Positions 16,474 to 26,753 of a stretch of DNA of 57,508 bases are shown here, in pieces. Below the pieces are notes generated by a model. It did no database searches and was not told the origin of the DNA. It saw only the letters and a program-made list of their open reading frames with translations. This stretch comes from an uncultured Gammaproteobacteria bacterium (lineage in GTDB: Bacteria > Pseudomonadota > Gammaproteobacteria > Pseudomonadales > Porticoccaceae), in the NCBI GenBank assembly GCA_913058345.1, contig CAJXQR010000014.1, forward strand, positions 1-57,508, read 5' to 3'. How positions within the stretch are numbered: position 1 is the first letter of the stretch; each line of letters starts with the position of its first letter. The translations under genes were made by a program, and so were the position numbers.

Positions 16474-17987
16474 TAGCCCACCTCCCCTGCAACTTGCCTA
16501 CTGGGCAAGGGTGATGTTTCTTTTAAGCTTAAACCGCCAACCATGACCTGATCAGTCGTACTTTGAAGAAATGGGATCGGTGCCGTTAGCGCTTGCCCGG
16601 TCGACGAGGAACCCCAGGGAGCAGGCGTACGTGCTTGTTGCCACACCGGACTTTCTATCGTCAGCGACAACTGGCGCACTAGCTCCAACATACCTTCGTA
16701 GCCCGCGTAGCCAAAATCCCGCTCCTGATTAATATCGAGAAACGGCACTTTGGCTTTTAAGGCCGTGTACATATTGCGTCCACCGGCAATTAAAATATCA
16801 GCGTGATATTCATCGACGATACGCAATAATTCCTTCGGATTACCGTCGTCGATCATCATCGTATCTTCGCCCATTAATTCACGAATACGTGCTTTATCTT
16901 CTTCTGTCGATTTTTTCGTGCCGGTCGCCACCACCACCATGCCCAAATCCTGCAAGGCCGAAATGACTGACCAGGACTTTACGCCACCGGTATAGAGCAA
17001 CACGCGCTTGCCAGCCAGGCGAGCTCGCCAGGGTGCCAGTGCGCTACGAATACGTGCTTCCTCCCGTTGAATAAGCGCCTCGGTTCGGGCGCTTAAGCTG
17101 TCATCTTCAAGTAAACGGGCAAAACTACGCAGCGCCTCAGAGGTGTCAGTAATGCCGTAAAAACTGCCTTCAAACCAGGGGATGTTGTATTTGTCTTCCA
17201 TCTTGCGCGCAATATTCAACATCGCTTTGGAGCAAACCATCATATTCACTTCGGCCCGATGCATGGTTTGCACTTCGTGAAAACGTGCATCCCCCGATAA
17301 GGTACACAATACGCGTATGCCCAACTCATCGAGCAACGGTAGAACATGCCAGAATTCACCGGCGATGTTGTACTCACCCACTAAATTCACATCGTGCACG
17401 ATAATATCTTCGCGTCCATCAATAACAGGTGCCGGAGAAGGTTCAGCCGTACCGATAACATGTTTGAACATGGCATCGCCGGCGATACGATTACCCAGAT
17501 TTTTAGTGCCGTAAAAACCTGCCGAGTCTATGGGCACTACGGGTACCTGACAGTGCTCAGCAGCGGCCAGACACACGGCATCAACATCATCACCAATGAG
17601 GGCCGGTACACAGGTGTTGTAAACAAACACAGCCGGCGGCGCATAGTCGGCAACGGTCTGTTTAATGGCGTGATAAAGACGCTGCTCACCACGGCCCATC
17701 ACCACATCTTCCTCAGTAAGGTCTGTGGTCATACCAATGCGATACAGATCGGGCCCGCTAGAACGAGTACCCCGGTTATCCCAGGAGCTACCCGCACAGG
17801 CAATGGGACCATGAACAATGTGGGCAACATCGGCAATGGGTAGTAGCGCAATCTGGGCGCCGTCAAAAGCACAGCCCCCAGCGGATGCACCAGGCTTGGG
17901 TTTGGCGCAGCCAGACTTTGACTTGGCGTTGTGCTCGCAGGCTGGCTCGTCGAGTAATTCCGCTATGTCTTTTGACTTTAAGGCCAT
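16473..17987 (-). CDS. nifE: NifE, alpha subunit of the FeMo-cofactor scaffold NifEN
   Basis: 504 residues, slightly long because of a C-terminal extension of about 30 residues after the conserved core. NifD-like marks include [35 protein letters not shown] with two cluster Cys, [18 protein letters not shown] with the third, and [17 protein letters not shown]. It opens an operon (nifE-N-X-DUF269-DUF683-fdxB...) with its own sigma-54 promoter at 18055-18070 and a double NifA site. Confidence 0.97.
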   Translation of the reverse strand: MALKSKDIAELLDEPACEHNAKSKSGCAKPKPGASAGGCAFDGAQIALLPIADVAHIVHGPIACAGSSWDNRGTRSSGPDLYRIGMTTDLTEEDVVMGRGEQRLYHAIKQTVADYAPPAVFVYNTCVPALIGDDVDAVCLAAAEHCQVPVVPIDSAGFYGTKNLGNRIAGDAMFKHVIGTAEPSPAPVIDGREDIIVHDVNLVGEYNIAGEFWHVLPLLDELGIRVLCTLSGDARFHEVQTMHRAEVNMMVCSKAMLNIARKMEDKYNIPWFEGSFYGITDTSEALRSFARLLEDDSLSARTEALIQREEARIRSALAPWRARLAGKRVLLYTGGVKSWSVISALQDLGMVVVATGTKKSTEEDKARIRELMGEDTMMIDDGNPKELLRIVDEYHADILIAGGRNMYTALKAKVPFLDINQERDFGYAGYEGMLELVRQLSLTIESPVWQQARTPAPWGSSSTGQALTAPIPFLQSTTDQVMVGGLSLKETSPLPSRQVAGEVG

Positions 17988-18054
17988 GATTCAAGCTCCC
18001 AACTTTAATCTACAAAACTCCACAAAGATCTAATGGAACAGACAAATGGAATAG

Positions 18055-18070
18055 TGCAATTCGCCTGCCA
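18055..18070 (-). promoter_or_regulatory. Sigma-54 promoter of nifE
   Basis: On the minus strand TGGCAGG-CGAA-TTGCA, with exact GG-N10-GC spacing and a perfect -12 box. The transcript would start near 18044, leaving a leader of about 57 bases before the nifE ATG at 17987. Confidence 0.75.
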
Positions 18071-18114
18071 ACAACAAAACCCTTGAATTTATTGGTTATT
18101 TAGAGAATTTACAT

Positions 18115-18157
18115 TGTCGTAAAGAGGACAAAGAGTGGCGTTGTAGTACCAGTGACA
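18115..18157. promoter_or_regulatory. Tandem NifA upstream activator sites for nifE
   Basis: Two exact TGT-N10-ACA sites, at 18115-18130 (TGT CGTAAAGAGG ACA) and 18142-18157 (TGT AGTACCAGTG ACA), 27 bases apart start to start. They lie about 50 and 80 bases upstream of the -24 element. Confidence 0.65.
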
Positions 18158-18325
18158 ACTATTTTCACAGGCTAGCATCACCACCAAAAGAAACGGGCAA
18201 TAAAGAATGGTGATGGTGTTAAAAGGTAGCCACGAATTTCTTAATGACGAGAAAGTATTCTTTAATAACGAGCTAGTGACGATTTATTTTATATAAAATA
18301 CTAGAAAAAGTTGAATTTACCCTGT

Positions 18326-19135
18326 CTAGCGCGTGCTCTCTGACGACAGATCTCGCGATTCTAAACGATCCGTAACGGCACGGCGAACTTCTTCGTCGCT
18401 ATCAGTAATCATCCCCACTAATGCCTCTACAGGTGCTCTTTCGACGGCTGTCAGACGCACCGTCCAGTCGGGGTCCTCCAGCAACAAGTCCAGGTCATTA
18501 GGGTTCAAACGGGAAGCCACCACACGGCGCACTTCTGGCTCACTGTCTGTTGCCATCAGCCCGAGACTGACCTGGGGCAAACGATGAGCGACAATTTTTC
18601 TCACTTGCCTGTCGGGGTCGCGAATCATTCTAAACAGCCGACCAGTCGGCAAACGCTGGGCCACATAAGCGCGCACCAAATAATCGGTATCGCCCGCCAA
18701 CTGCTCAAGTTCGTCTACGGCAATCCGGTCTGCAACAGTGATTCGCACTTCCCTGTCGGGATCAATCGCTAAAGCGCCCAGCTGGGCGGGTGGCAGGCGA
18801 TAGGCGACAGCCCGACGCACGACTTCATCCTTGTCGTTGATTAAAGGGCTTAGTTGCTGCAAGGGTGCGTAACGAACTGCTATCGCACGCCGCTCCCAAA
18901 ACACATCATTAAGATAACGAGCAGCTAACTCGGGATTCAACTTAAAAAAACGATCAATTTGACGTCCACTTTCAGCAACCACACAGGCTTCACCTGGACT
19001 ACAACGCCCACCCAGTAAAAGGTTGAGTCGATATTGGCAGATTCTGCAGTCAGCTACTGGCGTGTCGTTATCATCAACAACCCCGCCACTCTTCGAAGTA
19101 CCAGGCCCCGAGCCACCTCTGCCGTGAATCGACAT
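18326..19135 (-). CDS. 4Fe-4S-binding leucine-rich-repeat-variant (LRV) protein, nif-associated
   Basis: 269 residues from ATG 19135, which overlaps the DUF6129 stop by one base (TAATG). An N-terminal Cys cluster (C30, C33, C45, C51 within DCRICQY and GGRCSPGEACVV) matches the [4Fe-4S] site of the A. vinelandii LRV protein. About eight to nine repeats of roughly 24 residues follow, each with a motif like LATDPDREVRRAVADRLP, forming a right-handed superhelix. In A. vinelandii this gene also lies between nifY and nifE. It is thought to be a redox or scaffold accessory; the function is not established. Confidence 0.9.
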   Translation of the reverse strand: MSIHGRGGSGPGTSKSGGVVDDNDTPVADCRICQYRLNLLLGGRCSPGEACVVAESGRQIDRFFKLNPELAARYLNDVFWERRAIAVRYAPLQQLSPLINDKDEVVRRAVAYRLPPAQLGALAIDPDREVRITVADRIAVDELEQLAGDTDYLVRAYVAQRLPTGRLFRMIRDPDRQVRKIVAHRLPQVSLGLMATDSEPEVRRVVASRLNPNDLDLLLEDPDWTVRLTAVERAPVEALVGMITDSDEEVRRAVTDRLESRDLSSESTR

Positions 19136-19404
19136 TACCAATCTTCCACGACTTCAGCCAAAACCAAACCCGTTGCTGTATCGAGTGAGCTGGTCAGTTT
19201 TGAACAGTGTTCACTTGAATCAACGTAATAAACATTAAAGCCCTGGCATTCATTGGGTACACTCATGGCAACCATGTCGTCGTCAAATGCGTACGTCAGA
19301 TGTATACCTGGGTATTCCTTGCGCAAGGTAATAACTGTTTGTTCGCTAAGGCCAACACGTTCTACGTATAAGATAATTGATGCAAGTTGCTGCTCTGCGA
19401 TCAT
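19135..19404 (-). CDS. DUF6129-type small nif-associated protein
   Basis: 89 residues, coupled at both ends: its ATG overlaps the nifY stop (TGATG) and its stop overlaps the LRV start. An N-terminal helix is followed by LRKEYPGIHLTYAFDDDMV and GFNVYYVDSSEHCSKLTSSLDTATGLVLAEV, the pattern I associate with the small protein encoded between nifY and LRV in Azotobacter-type clusters. The family number is from memory. Function unknown. Confidence 0.75.
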   Translation of the reverse strand: MIAEQQLASIILYVERVGLSEQTVITLRKEYPGIHLTYAFDDDMVAMSVPNECQGFNVYYVDSSEHCSKLTSSLDTATGLVLAEVVEDW

Positions 19405-20165
19405 CAGCCCGAACCCTCCAGCTTCTCCTCAATATCGTCATCTCTGCGCGTAGTATCGCCGTAGAGATGAAGAGCATTGGCTATCTCCATGCCCATTGCT
19501 TTCGCTAACCAGGGCGGTGGTGAAATCAGCACTGCCTGAAGTTTGCTCATTTCGTCCAGCGCTGAACCGGCATTGGGTAATTTGATGGGAAACACACCAG
19601 CCTTAACGACTTTAGCTGCAGCCGGTCCTCCGATTGAGCTGGTATACAACAGCGCGCAGTCAGCAATTAATTGCGCCCGATAAGCATTTTTATCTTCATC
19701 GGCATCAGGCTTGCCTACGGCGCGGGCATCGATTAAACGAACTTGGGAAGGAGACACCTGATAAATAAGAAAACGCGCACAGGAACCAAAATGTCCATCA
19801 ATACGTTCAGCTCCATTGGAGGAGCAGGCAACGCGTATCGAGTCGGGAATATCGCCTTCCTGATAGGGCACAACATCCGGGGCTGGCTTCTGATACTCCA
19901 CACCTTTACCTTTAAGATAGGAGACTGCGCGCTGTAAGGACTCCTGCTCGGCACCCTCTTTGCCAAAAATATCGAGTGCTTCAGCGGCTTGGCGCAGGCG
20001 GTTAACCCGCACTTTAGCTAGCTTGGCTTTTGTTATCGGCGCGCCCATCAAATTAATGAGCACTTGCAGCAAATCACCAATTTCGCAATTGGGCAGTTCC
20101 CGTGCTGCGAGTGCAACACACAAAGCCGCCTCTTCAGTCAGCGGCAAATTTGCTTTATCAACCAT
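19404..20165 (-). CDS. nifY: NifY, apo-dinitrogenase/FeMo-co binding protein
   Basis: 253 residues in two domains: an N-terminal helical domain (about 8-75, EEAALCVALAARELPNCEIGDLLQVL) of the kind that binds apo-dinitrogenase, and a C-terminal NifX-like domain (about 108-235) with GAERIDGHFGSCARFLIYQV and the SIGGPAAAKVVKAGVFPIK segment, ending PPPWLAKAMG. It sits directly after nifT in the nifHDKTY order. The related protein at 27142-27879 is closer to NafY. Confidence 0.9.
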   Translation of the reverse strand: MVDKANLPLTEEAALCVALAARELPNCEIGDLLQVLINLMGAPITKAKLAKVRVNRLRQAAEALDIFGKEGAEQESLQRAVSYLKGKGVEYQKPAPDVVPYQEGDIPDSIRVACSSNGAERIDGHFGSCARFLIYQVSPSQVRLIDARAVGKPDADEDKNAYRAQLIADCALLYTSSIGGPAAAKVVKAGVFPIKLPNAGSALDEMSKLQAVLISPPPWLAKAMGMEIANALHLYGDTTRRDDDIEEKLEGSG

Positions 20166-20167
20166 GT

Positions 20168-20389
20168 TTAAGCACCTCCACCACGGCGTGCTCTAAGTGT
20201 AATGGGCAGCTTGGGGGCTTCGGGTAACGGGTCTAGATAAAAAAGACTACCGTCAGAAAGTGTTACCTCCCCTCCCCAACCATCACTACCCTCTTTTTCC
20301 ATAGAGACGACTGTTTCTTCTAGATCTTTTTTGGGGACGTAGAAGGTTAATTGACCCGCTTCGTTCATCCTTAACATGACAGTTGGCAT
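20168..20389 (-). CDS. nifT: NifT/FixU small protein
   Basis: 73 residues, the normal size, with PTVMLRMNEAGQLTFYVPKKDLEE at the N-terminus, GGEVTLSDGSLFYLDPLP in the middle and LPITLRARRGGGA at the end, all typical of NifT. It lies between nifK and nifY, two bases before the latter. Deletion of nifT has little effect in other diazotrophs and its role is unclear. Confidence 0.95.
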   Translation of the reverse strand: MPTVMLRMNEAGQLTFYVPKKDLEETVVSMEKEGSDGWGGEVTLSDGSLFYLDPLPEAPKLPITLRARRGGGA

Positions 20390-20463
20390 AACATGCTTCC
20401 TTTTTCGCTGCGCTAAAACTGTAAATTCAAGATTTTAAACACAAGCGATTAATCAAGGGAAAA

Positions 20464-20488
20464 CACCGAGGCAACATACACCCCGGTG
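20464..20488 (-). terminator. Hairpin between nifK and nifT, possible attenuator
   Basis: On the minus strand an 8-position stem (CACCGGGG with CCTCGGTG, one mismatch) around a 9-base loop, followed by TTTT. It starts shortly after the nifK stop. It could partially terminate transcription, lowering nifT/nifY output relative to nifHDK, or protect the nifHDK 3' end. Confidence 0.45.
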
Positions 20489-20505
20489 CTAATAAAACGA
20501 CCCGT

Positions 20506-22077
20506 CTAACGTATTAAGTCGTAGTTATAGTCGGTGGTTTGCATGCCGCGAGTTGCCGCATCGAGATGCTCAAGCTCAGTATTAACCAATGTAGTCAGAA
20601 TTTGCATCGCACCTTCGTAACCAAGTGTCGTACAACGATGAAGATGATGGCGGTCGAAAATAGGAAAGCCAATACGAATCAGAGGCACCTCAAACTCTTC
20701 ACCTTTATAAAGGGTGTCGCGCTGAATAAACTTGCCGTAGGAGTTACCGATCATATAGTCCGGCTTGTTGGTAAACACCAGTGAGCGCATGTGCCATAGG
20801 TCCTTGCCAATATGCACTTCTGAATTGGCGCCATAGGGTGACTCGGCAAGCATAGCGACCATCGCTTTTTTCCAACGTTTGTTACCATTGTTGGCAAGAA
20901 TATGAATAGGCTCGGCGCCCAGCTCCAAAATAAACTTACTCATGCCCATCACAAAGTCGGGATCACCCCACAAGGCGTAGCGCTTACCGTGTAACCAGGT
21001 GTGGGAGTCGGTCATCATATCGACCAGGCGACCACGCTCCTTGGCCAATTCTGGCGATATCTCCTTGCCGCTAAGTTCGGACATTTTCATTAGAAATTCA
21101 TCCGTCCAATCCAGGCCCATGGGAATGTTGAGCTTAGGTACCTCGTGCTTCCAGGTCGCGGTAATAGACTTTGTCGATTTAGCCGACTGCCAGGGCTGTA
21201 GAAAAACCGTGGTCAAGGCATTAGGCGCATCTTTAATTTCATCCTGCGTGGTGCCACCGGCATACATTCTAAATTCACCATCAGCAGGCGTATCGAGCAC
21301 CTCCTCCGGATCAGACAACAGAGTAAAATCGACATCCATGTCTTTTAGCATGCGTTTAATCACACGGTAATTACCGAGGTAGGTCTCAAAGCCTGGCACG
21401 ATATTGATCTTACCGTTACTACCCACTTCTTTATCGTCCATGTAATTCAAAGTGAAGTAGCGGGCAATGCCTTCAAACATATTGTCCCAACCGGTAGTAT
21501 GACTCCCTACAAAACTGGGTGTATGAGCAAAAGGTGTAGGGTATTCGTCTGGGACGTGTCCTTCGAGCTTGGCATTTCCAATAAATGCATTGAGATCATC
21601 ACCAATAACCTCAGCCATACAGGTTGTAGAGACTGCGATCATATCCGGCTTATAAGTAGCCTTACAGTTTTCAAGGCCGTCCTTCATATTTTGCTGGCCA
21701 CCGAATACTGCTGCATCCTCAGTCATAGAGTCTGATACACATGATATTGGCTCTTTAAAATGACGATTAAAATACGTACGGAAATAGGCAACGCAGCCCT
21801 GACTGCCATGTACGTAGGGCATGGTCTTTTCAAAGCCTAGTGAGCACAATACTGCACCGAGGGGTTGGCAAGCCTTGGCGGGGTTAACTGTCAGCGCCTT
21901 ACGCTCGAAATTAAGCGCCTGGTATTCCTCAGTCGTTGTCCATTCAAAAACTTCGTCAATTTTTTCCTGTGAATGGGGCTCTTCAAAGGACTCACGTTTG
22001 TTTTTCAAGCTTTCCTTATAGTCATCTTCACGAAATAGTGGATAACTGGGTTTGATGTTGTCAACGTCCTGACTCAT
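20506..22077 (-). CDS. nifK: NifK, nitrogenase MoFe protein beta subunit
   Basis: 523 residues, equal to the A. vinelandii length class. The P-cluster ligands fall at Cys70, Cys95 and Cys153, the same numbers as in A. vinelandii NifK, and the N-terminal extension that wraps the alpha subunit is present. HGSQGCVAYFRTYFNRHFKEP is intact. With NifD it forms the alpha2beta2 dinitrogenase holding the P-cluster at the subunit interface. It lies 129 bases after nifD in the nifHDKT operon. Confidence 0.99.
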   Translation of the reverse strand: MSQDVDNIKPSYPLFREDDYKESLKNKRESFEEPHSQEKIDEVFEWTTTEEYQALNFERKALTVNPAKACQPLGAVLCSLGFEKTMPYVHGSQGCVAYFRTYFNRHFKEPISCVSDSMTEDAAVFGGQQNMKDGLENCKATYKPDMIAVSTTCMAEVIGDDLNAFIGNAKLEGHVPDEYPTPFAHTPSFVGSHTTGWDNMFEGIARYFTLNYMDDKEVGSNGKINIVPGFETYLGNYRVIKRMLKDMDVDFTLLSDPEEVLDTPADGEFRMYAGGTTQDEIKDAPNALTTVFLQPWQSAKSTKSITATWKHEVPKLNIPMGLDWTDEFLMKMSELSGKEISPELAKERGRLVDMMTDSHTWLHGKRYALWGDPDFVMGMSKFILELGAEPIHILANNGNKRWKKAMVAMLAESPYGANSEVHIGKDLWHMRSLVFTNKPDYMIGNSYGKFIQRDTLYKGEEFEVPLIRIGFPIFDRHHLHRCTTLGYEGAMQILTTLVNTELEHLDAATRGMQTTDYNYDLIR

Positions 22078-22133
22078 GATAACTTCTCCTGCCGAGCCAC
22101 TAATCTGTGGACTGCGGTATTAGGGATTTAGTG

Positions 22134-22170
22134 AGTGCACTCTTCAATATTTTCCTTCGAACAGTGCACT
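22134..22170 (-). repeat. Inverted-repeat pair AGTGCACT in the nifD-nifK spacer
   Basis: The self-complementary octamer AGTGCACT occurs at 22134-22141 and again at 22163-22170, 21 bases between. They can pair as an 8-base stem in the nifHDK mRNA. No T-run follows, so processing or stabilisation is likelier than termination. Confidence 0.4.
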
Positions 22171-22206
22171 TCCAATAAAAATTTACGTACGACAATAACT
22201 GAATGG

Positions 22207-23688
22207 TTAAGCACTAGCGGCCAGAGCTTCCTCAGCTGACTCATCCTTTAACCATGGCGCTTTGAGTTTGGCCCAACAGGGGTTATTCAACGTCATGTCC
22301 ATATCACGGGCAAAAATGGCAAAGCCGTCAAAGCCGTGATAAGGGCCGGAATAATCCCAGGAGTGCATTTGCCGGAAAGGCACACCCATTTTCTGGAAAA
22401 TGTATTTTTCTTTAATGCCAGAACCAATAAGGTCTGGTTTAACTTTCTTTACAAACTCTTCAAACTCGTAGCCGGTAACATCATCATAGAGTAACGTTGC
22501 ATTACCCATTTCTTTAATGGTTCGATCGTAATCATCATTGTGACCAAACTCGTACCCGGTACCGACAACATCCATACCGAGATCTTCATAAGCACCGATA
22601 ACGTGACGAGGGCGAAGACCACCGACGTACAACATAACGCGTTTGCCTTCTAAGCGAGGACGGTACTTGGCGATCACCTGTTCCCACTCTGTTCGATACT
22701 TTGCAATCACTTCTTCGCACTTTGCCTGAATACTTTCATCAAAGTGTGAAGCGATTTTGCGCATTGATTCTGCGGTTTTTGTCGGACCAAAAAAATTGTA
22801 CTCAATCCAGGGAATGTCGTACTTCTCTTCCATATGACGAGAGATATAGTTCATTGAACGATAACAGTGGACCAGATTAAGTTTAACCTTGGGGGTCAGC
22901 TCTATCTCGGCAATAGAACCATCACCAGACCATTGGGCAACAACACGCAAACCCATTTCTTCGAGCAAAATACGTGAAGACCAGGCATCACCGCCAATAT
23001 TGTAATCACCAATAATGGCGACATCGTAGGGTGTCGTTGCAAAACTGTCATCATCGTCGCGTGCATCCAGTGCCCAGTCTCTTACGGCATCATTTGCAAT
23101 GTGATGACCAAGTGACTGAGAAACGCCCCGAAAGCCCTCACAACGAACCGGCACAACGGTTTTACCTGTTTCCTTGTTCTTCTTTTTCGCGACGGCCTCA
23201 ATATCGTCACCGATCAAACCAATCGGGCATTCGGACTGAATAGTGATACCTTTATTGAGCGGAAACAATTTCTCAATTTCATCGATCATGGTGTCGAGTT
23301 TTTTATCACCACCGAAAACGATATCTTTTTCCTGAAAATCAGACGTAAAGTTCATCGTCACAAAAGTATTAACGCCCGTTGTTCCAATGTAGTAATTACG
23401 ACGTCCCGCTCGTGAGTACTGACCACATCCCACGGGCCCATGGGAAATATGAATCATATCTTTAATCGGTCCCCACACTACACCTTTAGAGCCGGCGTAA
23501 GCACAGCCACGAATGGTCATCATCCCAGGCAGTGATTTTTTGTTAGAAGTAATACATTTTTTAGCTTGTTCTGCCTCGTGGTCGTTCAGCGCTAAATGCG
23601 CGGCACGATCAACTTTTGCTTTCTCAGGATAAATTTCCAGTACTTCCTGGATAAGCGCTTCAGTTTCTTCTCTCGTCATGACAGTCAT
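22207..23688 (-). CDS. nifD: NifD, nitrogenase MoFe protein alpha subunit
   Basis: 493 residues from ATG 23688, chosen because GAGGAG lies seven bases upstream and because it makes residue numbers equal to A. vinelandii: P-cluster ligands Cys62, Cys88, Cys154; FeMo-co ligands Cys275 and His442; active-site Arg96, Gln191 and His195. The frame is open 26 codons further upstream (to 23766) but that part has no NifD similarity and overlaps the nifH-nifD spacer hairpin. A complete, Mo-type catalytic subunit. Confidence 0.99.
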   Translation of the reverse strand: MTVMTREETEALIQEVLEIYPEKAKVDRAAHLALNDHEAEQAKKCITSNKKSLPGMMTIRGCAYAGSKGVVWGPIKDMIHISHGPVGCGQYSRAGRRNYYIGTTGVNTFVTMNFTSDFQEKDIVFGGDKKLDTMIDEIEKLFPLNKGITIQSECPIGLIGDDIEAVAKKKNKETGKTVVPVRCEGFRGVSQSLGHHIANDAVRDWALDARDDDDSFATTPYDVAIIGDYNIGGDAWSSRILLEEMGLRVVAQWSGDGSIAEIELTPKVKLNLVHCYRSMNYISRHMEEKYDIPWIEYNFFGPTKTAESMRKIASHFDESIQAKCEEVIAKYRTEWEQVIAKYRPRLEGKRVMLYVGGLRPRHVIGAYEDLGMDVVGTGYEFGHNDDYDRTIKEMGNATLLYDDVTGYEFEEFVKKVKPDLIGSGIKEKYIFQKMGVPFRQMHSWDYSGPYHGFDGFAIFARDMDMTLNNPCWAKLKAPWLKDESAEEALAASA

Positions 23689-23768
23689 GATCTGTCTCCT
23701 CAATGATAGGGTAACAGGGTCCGGGACAGTGGCAGCCGATACGCGACAGCCACCAATCAGGCCCACCT

Positions 23769-23790
23769 GATAGGGCCAATCTGCCCTATC
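23769..23790 (-). repeat. Hairpin in the nifH-nifD spacer
   Basis: A perfect 8-base-pair stem (GATAGGGC / GCCCTATC) with a 6-base loop, about 60 bases after the nifH stop and without a following T-run. Such structures protect the nifH 3' end so that Fe protein is made in excess over NifDK. Confidence 0.6.
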
Positions 23791-23851
23791 CCTTCAAAAA
23801 AAATCGTCCGTGAAATAAATATCTTCCCTAATAGGCTGACAATTAGCGTAC

Positions 23852-24748
<897 letters not shown>

Positions 24749-24798
24749 TTAATATCTCTACGTTTTGCAGAGACGTGTTGGTAACACACCGATGACAT

Positions 24799-24815
24799 TG
24801 CAGGCGGCATGCCAA
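24799..24815 (-). promoter_or_regulatory. Sigma-54 promoter of nifHDK
   Basis: On the minus strand TTGGCATG-CCGC-CTGCA, exact GG-N10-GC spacing. The transcript would start near 24788, about 60 bases before the nifH ATG. A near-match to an IHF site (TATCCCCTTGATTT, 24828-24841) lies between it and the NifA site, as expected where DNA bending is needed, but with one mismatch. Confidence 0.78.
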
Positions 24816-24913
24816 AATATAAAATCAGCGTATCCCCTTGATTTATTAGAGATTTATTTTTCCATTACGGGCGTCAGAGATTGACTACTTCGCGACAAAG
24901 TCAAACAAAAAGG

Positions 24914-24929
24914 TGTTATTTTATCGACA
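24914..24929. promoter_or_regulatory. NifA upstream activator site for nifH
   Basis: Exact TGT-N10-ACA (TGT TATTTTATCG ACA), about 100 bases upstream of the nifH -24 element, the classic position. Confidence 0.72.
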
Positions 24930-25084
24930 AAGGTTCCAGTAAAAATCGACTATAGAGGGGCATGAAAAACCAACTTATTGCCAGTGAATAGATAATGACT
25001 ATCTAGAAAGCATAAAACGTCTATAAGAAGGGATTAATTTTAACGAAACACGGTTTAGTCTCAATGTATCGCTTGAAAAAAGAC

Positions 25085-25100
25085 TGTTGCAAAAACAACA
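25085..25100. promoter_or_regulatory. NifA upstream activator site for the SIR2-like gene
   Basis: Exact TGT-N10-ACA (TGT TGCAAAAACA ACA), about 110 bases upstream of the rightward sigma-54 promoter at 25201, and 156 bases beyond the nifH site. Each divergent promoter thus has its own activator site. Confidence 0.6.
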
Positions 25101-25200
25101 ATGTCACTTAGAGAACCAAATTAATAAGATAATTTTATACGATAAACTGCAAATACAGCGGCGAATCATTAGGTTAAGTAAAATACACAAAATGTAAATG

Positions 25201-25217
25201 TTGGCGCGTATATTGCG
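25201..25217 (+). promoter_or_regulatory. Sigma-54 promoter of the SIR2-like gene
   Basis: TTGGCGCG-TATA-TTGCG with exact GG-N10-GC spacing. The transcript would start near 25228, giving an AT-rich leader of about 185 bases before the gene. Confidence 0.68.
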
Positions 25218-25413
25218 AACATCTTACCAGGACAGAGAAAAACCCTACTAGTTTTCACGCATGATTTGTCGAGAAAATAGATAACTATTTCTATTTTATA
25301 TAGCCATTTTACGACGCTTATCATCAGCAAGAAAGATTGATAATTTTATATAGCTACTTTCATCTACAGGCCATCAATACAAATCAGGTTAAATCAAAAC
25401 AATGGAGACACTC

Positions 25414-26271
25414 GTGGATAAAGATTTTATAGAAAAAATAACTGAAAGTATCAGCCGTGGTGATCTTGTTCCTTATCTCGGACCCCATTCTCTAAAAGGG
25501 GTTACGCATATAAACACAGGACACCCCATACCTGCCGATAGTGAATCGTTAATACTCGCCATGAATAAGGGCACACCAATGGCACCCCGGCTCATGTATG
25601 AATTTCCTCGCGCCGCAATGAATCTTGAATTAAAACGTGGACGAAAATTTGTCGAGGATTTTTTAACGACAACCTATGGCGGCAGTCAATGGACCCAGGG
25701 ACCGATGCATCGCTGGATAGCCTCACTTAATGCACCCTACGTTATTGACATTAATCGCGACACGCAATTGCAAGATCTTTATAGCGACCGGGAATATTTA
25801 TTAATTCTCGGCACGGCTAGAATAAGCGCTACAGACTATCGTTTTAAGTTATTCCACCATAACAAGGGTGTGTATACGGAAATTGAACAAAAACAGGCCG
25901 ATCACAGCTTGCCTGTATTGTTTAAACCTATGGGCTCGCCCGTACCACAAGCTACTTATGTCGCTGCTGATGCTGACTATGTCGATTACATTACCGAGCT
26001 TATGGGTGGCTTCGCTATACCTGATTTCCTGAAGAAATATCGCATAGGAAAAAGCTACCTGCTACTCGGCCTACCCTTAACCCGTGACACCGAGCGGATG
26101 GTTTTGAGCGATTTAATCTACGGCGCTAACGAACAAACGGGCTTTGCATTCATTAGCGAGCCGAATAAAAAAGAGCTGCGCTTTTGCGCCAATAAAAATA
26201 TTGAATTGATTAGTGAAGATTGCTTAACACTACTTTACGACAGCTCTGAGAAAGCTGCTGCCGTTGGCTAG
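25414..26271 (+). CDS. SIR2-like domain protein, nif-associated
   Basis: 285 residues from GTG 25414, which has GGAG six bases upstream; an ATG four codons earlier (25402) is the alternative but lacks a binding site. The N-terminal SRGDLVPYLGPHSL is the nucleotide-binding Gly-rich opening of SIR2/SIR2_2-like proteins, and DINRDTQLQDLY and LLLGLPLTRDTERMVL fit the later core strands. The catalytic His and the Cys-based zinc site of true sirtuins are not evident. It is divergent from nifH, 686 bases apart, with its own sigma-54 promoter and NifA site, so it should be made only during nitrogen fixation. NAD-dependent regulation of nitrogenase is an attractive but unproven idea. Confidence 0.78.
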   Translation: MDKDFIEKITESISRGDLVPYLGPHSLKGVTHINTGHPIPADSESLILAMNKGTPMAPRLMYEFPRAAMNLELKRGRKFVEDFLTTTYGGSQWTQGPMHRWIASLNAPYVIDINRDTQLQDLYSDREYLLILGTARISATDYRFKLFHHNKGVYTEIEQKQADHSLPVLFKPMGSPVPQATYVAADADYVDYITELMGGFAIPDFLKKYRIGKSYLLLGLPLTRDTERMVLSDLIYGANEQTGFAFISEPNKKELRFCANKNIELISEDCLTLLYDSSEKAAAVG

Positions 26272-26364
26272 CTAGCATAGATAATAGTTATCAGTGAGTA
26301 TCCCTGTTTTATACATTTTGCAAATTTAACAGCTTACTATATGCCTTGAAATGAGGATTGAGAA

Positions 26365-26565
26365 ATGGCAGAATTTTATGTAACGAAAGAGTCACAAAGT
26401 GATACCGGCCATCAGGTACATCGCAAGGACTGTGGAGAGCTACCTATAATCGACAGGCTTTGGTACCTGGGTTCCTTTGCTACGGCGCAGGCCGCCACCA
26501 ACAAGGCCAATGGCATTTATAGCCCAGTCACAAAGTGTCCAAACTGTCTAAAAGACATTAGGTGA
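26365..26565 (+). CDS. Small conserved protein with His/Cys and CxxC motif
   Basis: 66 residues. GAGGATTGAG lies just before the ATG. HQVHRKDCGELP near residue 17 and TKCPNCLKDI at the end give one Cys/His pair and one CPNC knuckle, consistent with a small zinc-binding fold. It resembles short bacterial proteins that open MA(E/K)FYVTKESQ; no function is known for them. It follows the SIR2-like gene by 93 bases with no terminator seen between, so it may share the NifA-dependent transcript. Confidence 0.7.
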   Translation: MAEFYVTKESQSDTGHQVHRKDCGELPIIDRLWYLGSFATAQAATNKANGIYSPVTKCPNCLKDIR

Positions 26566-26753
26566 GTCTAATTTTTGTAATTAATCTGACCGTGTATCAA
26601 TCCTGCGGGTTTATTTTATCAATTCGGTCCAGCACCCACCTGGTTTTGAAAATGTGGATTGGCTAAGGTGATGATCATTAAATCCTCACAGCTTTCGCAT
26701 CGCTGTGTCGAGCGGCTGCTAACATCAATCTTTTCTTTCTGTGATTTCACCCC

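Noticed and set aside
23689-23766. N-terminal extension of NifD by 26 residues
   Set aside because: The extension has no NifD similarity, includes the spacer, and ATG 23688 has GAGGAG and yields A. vinelandii residue numbering for all ligands.
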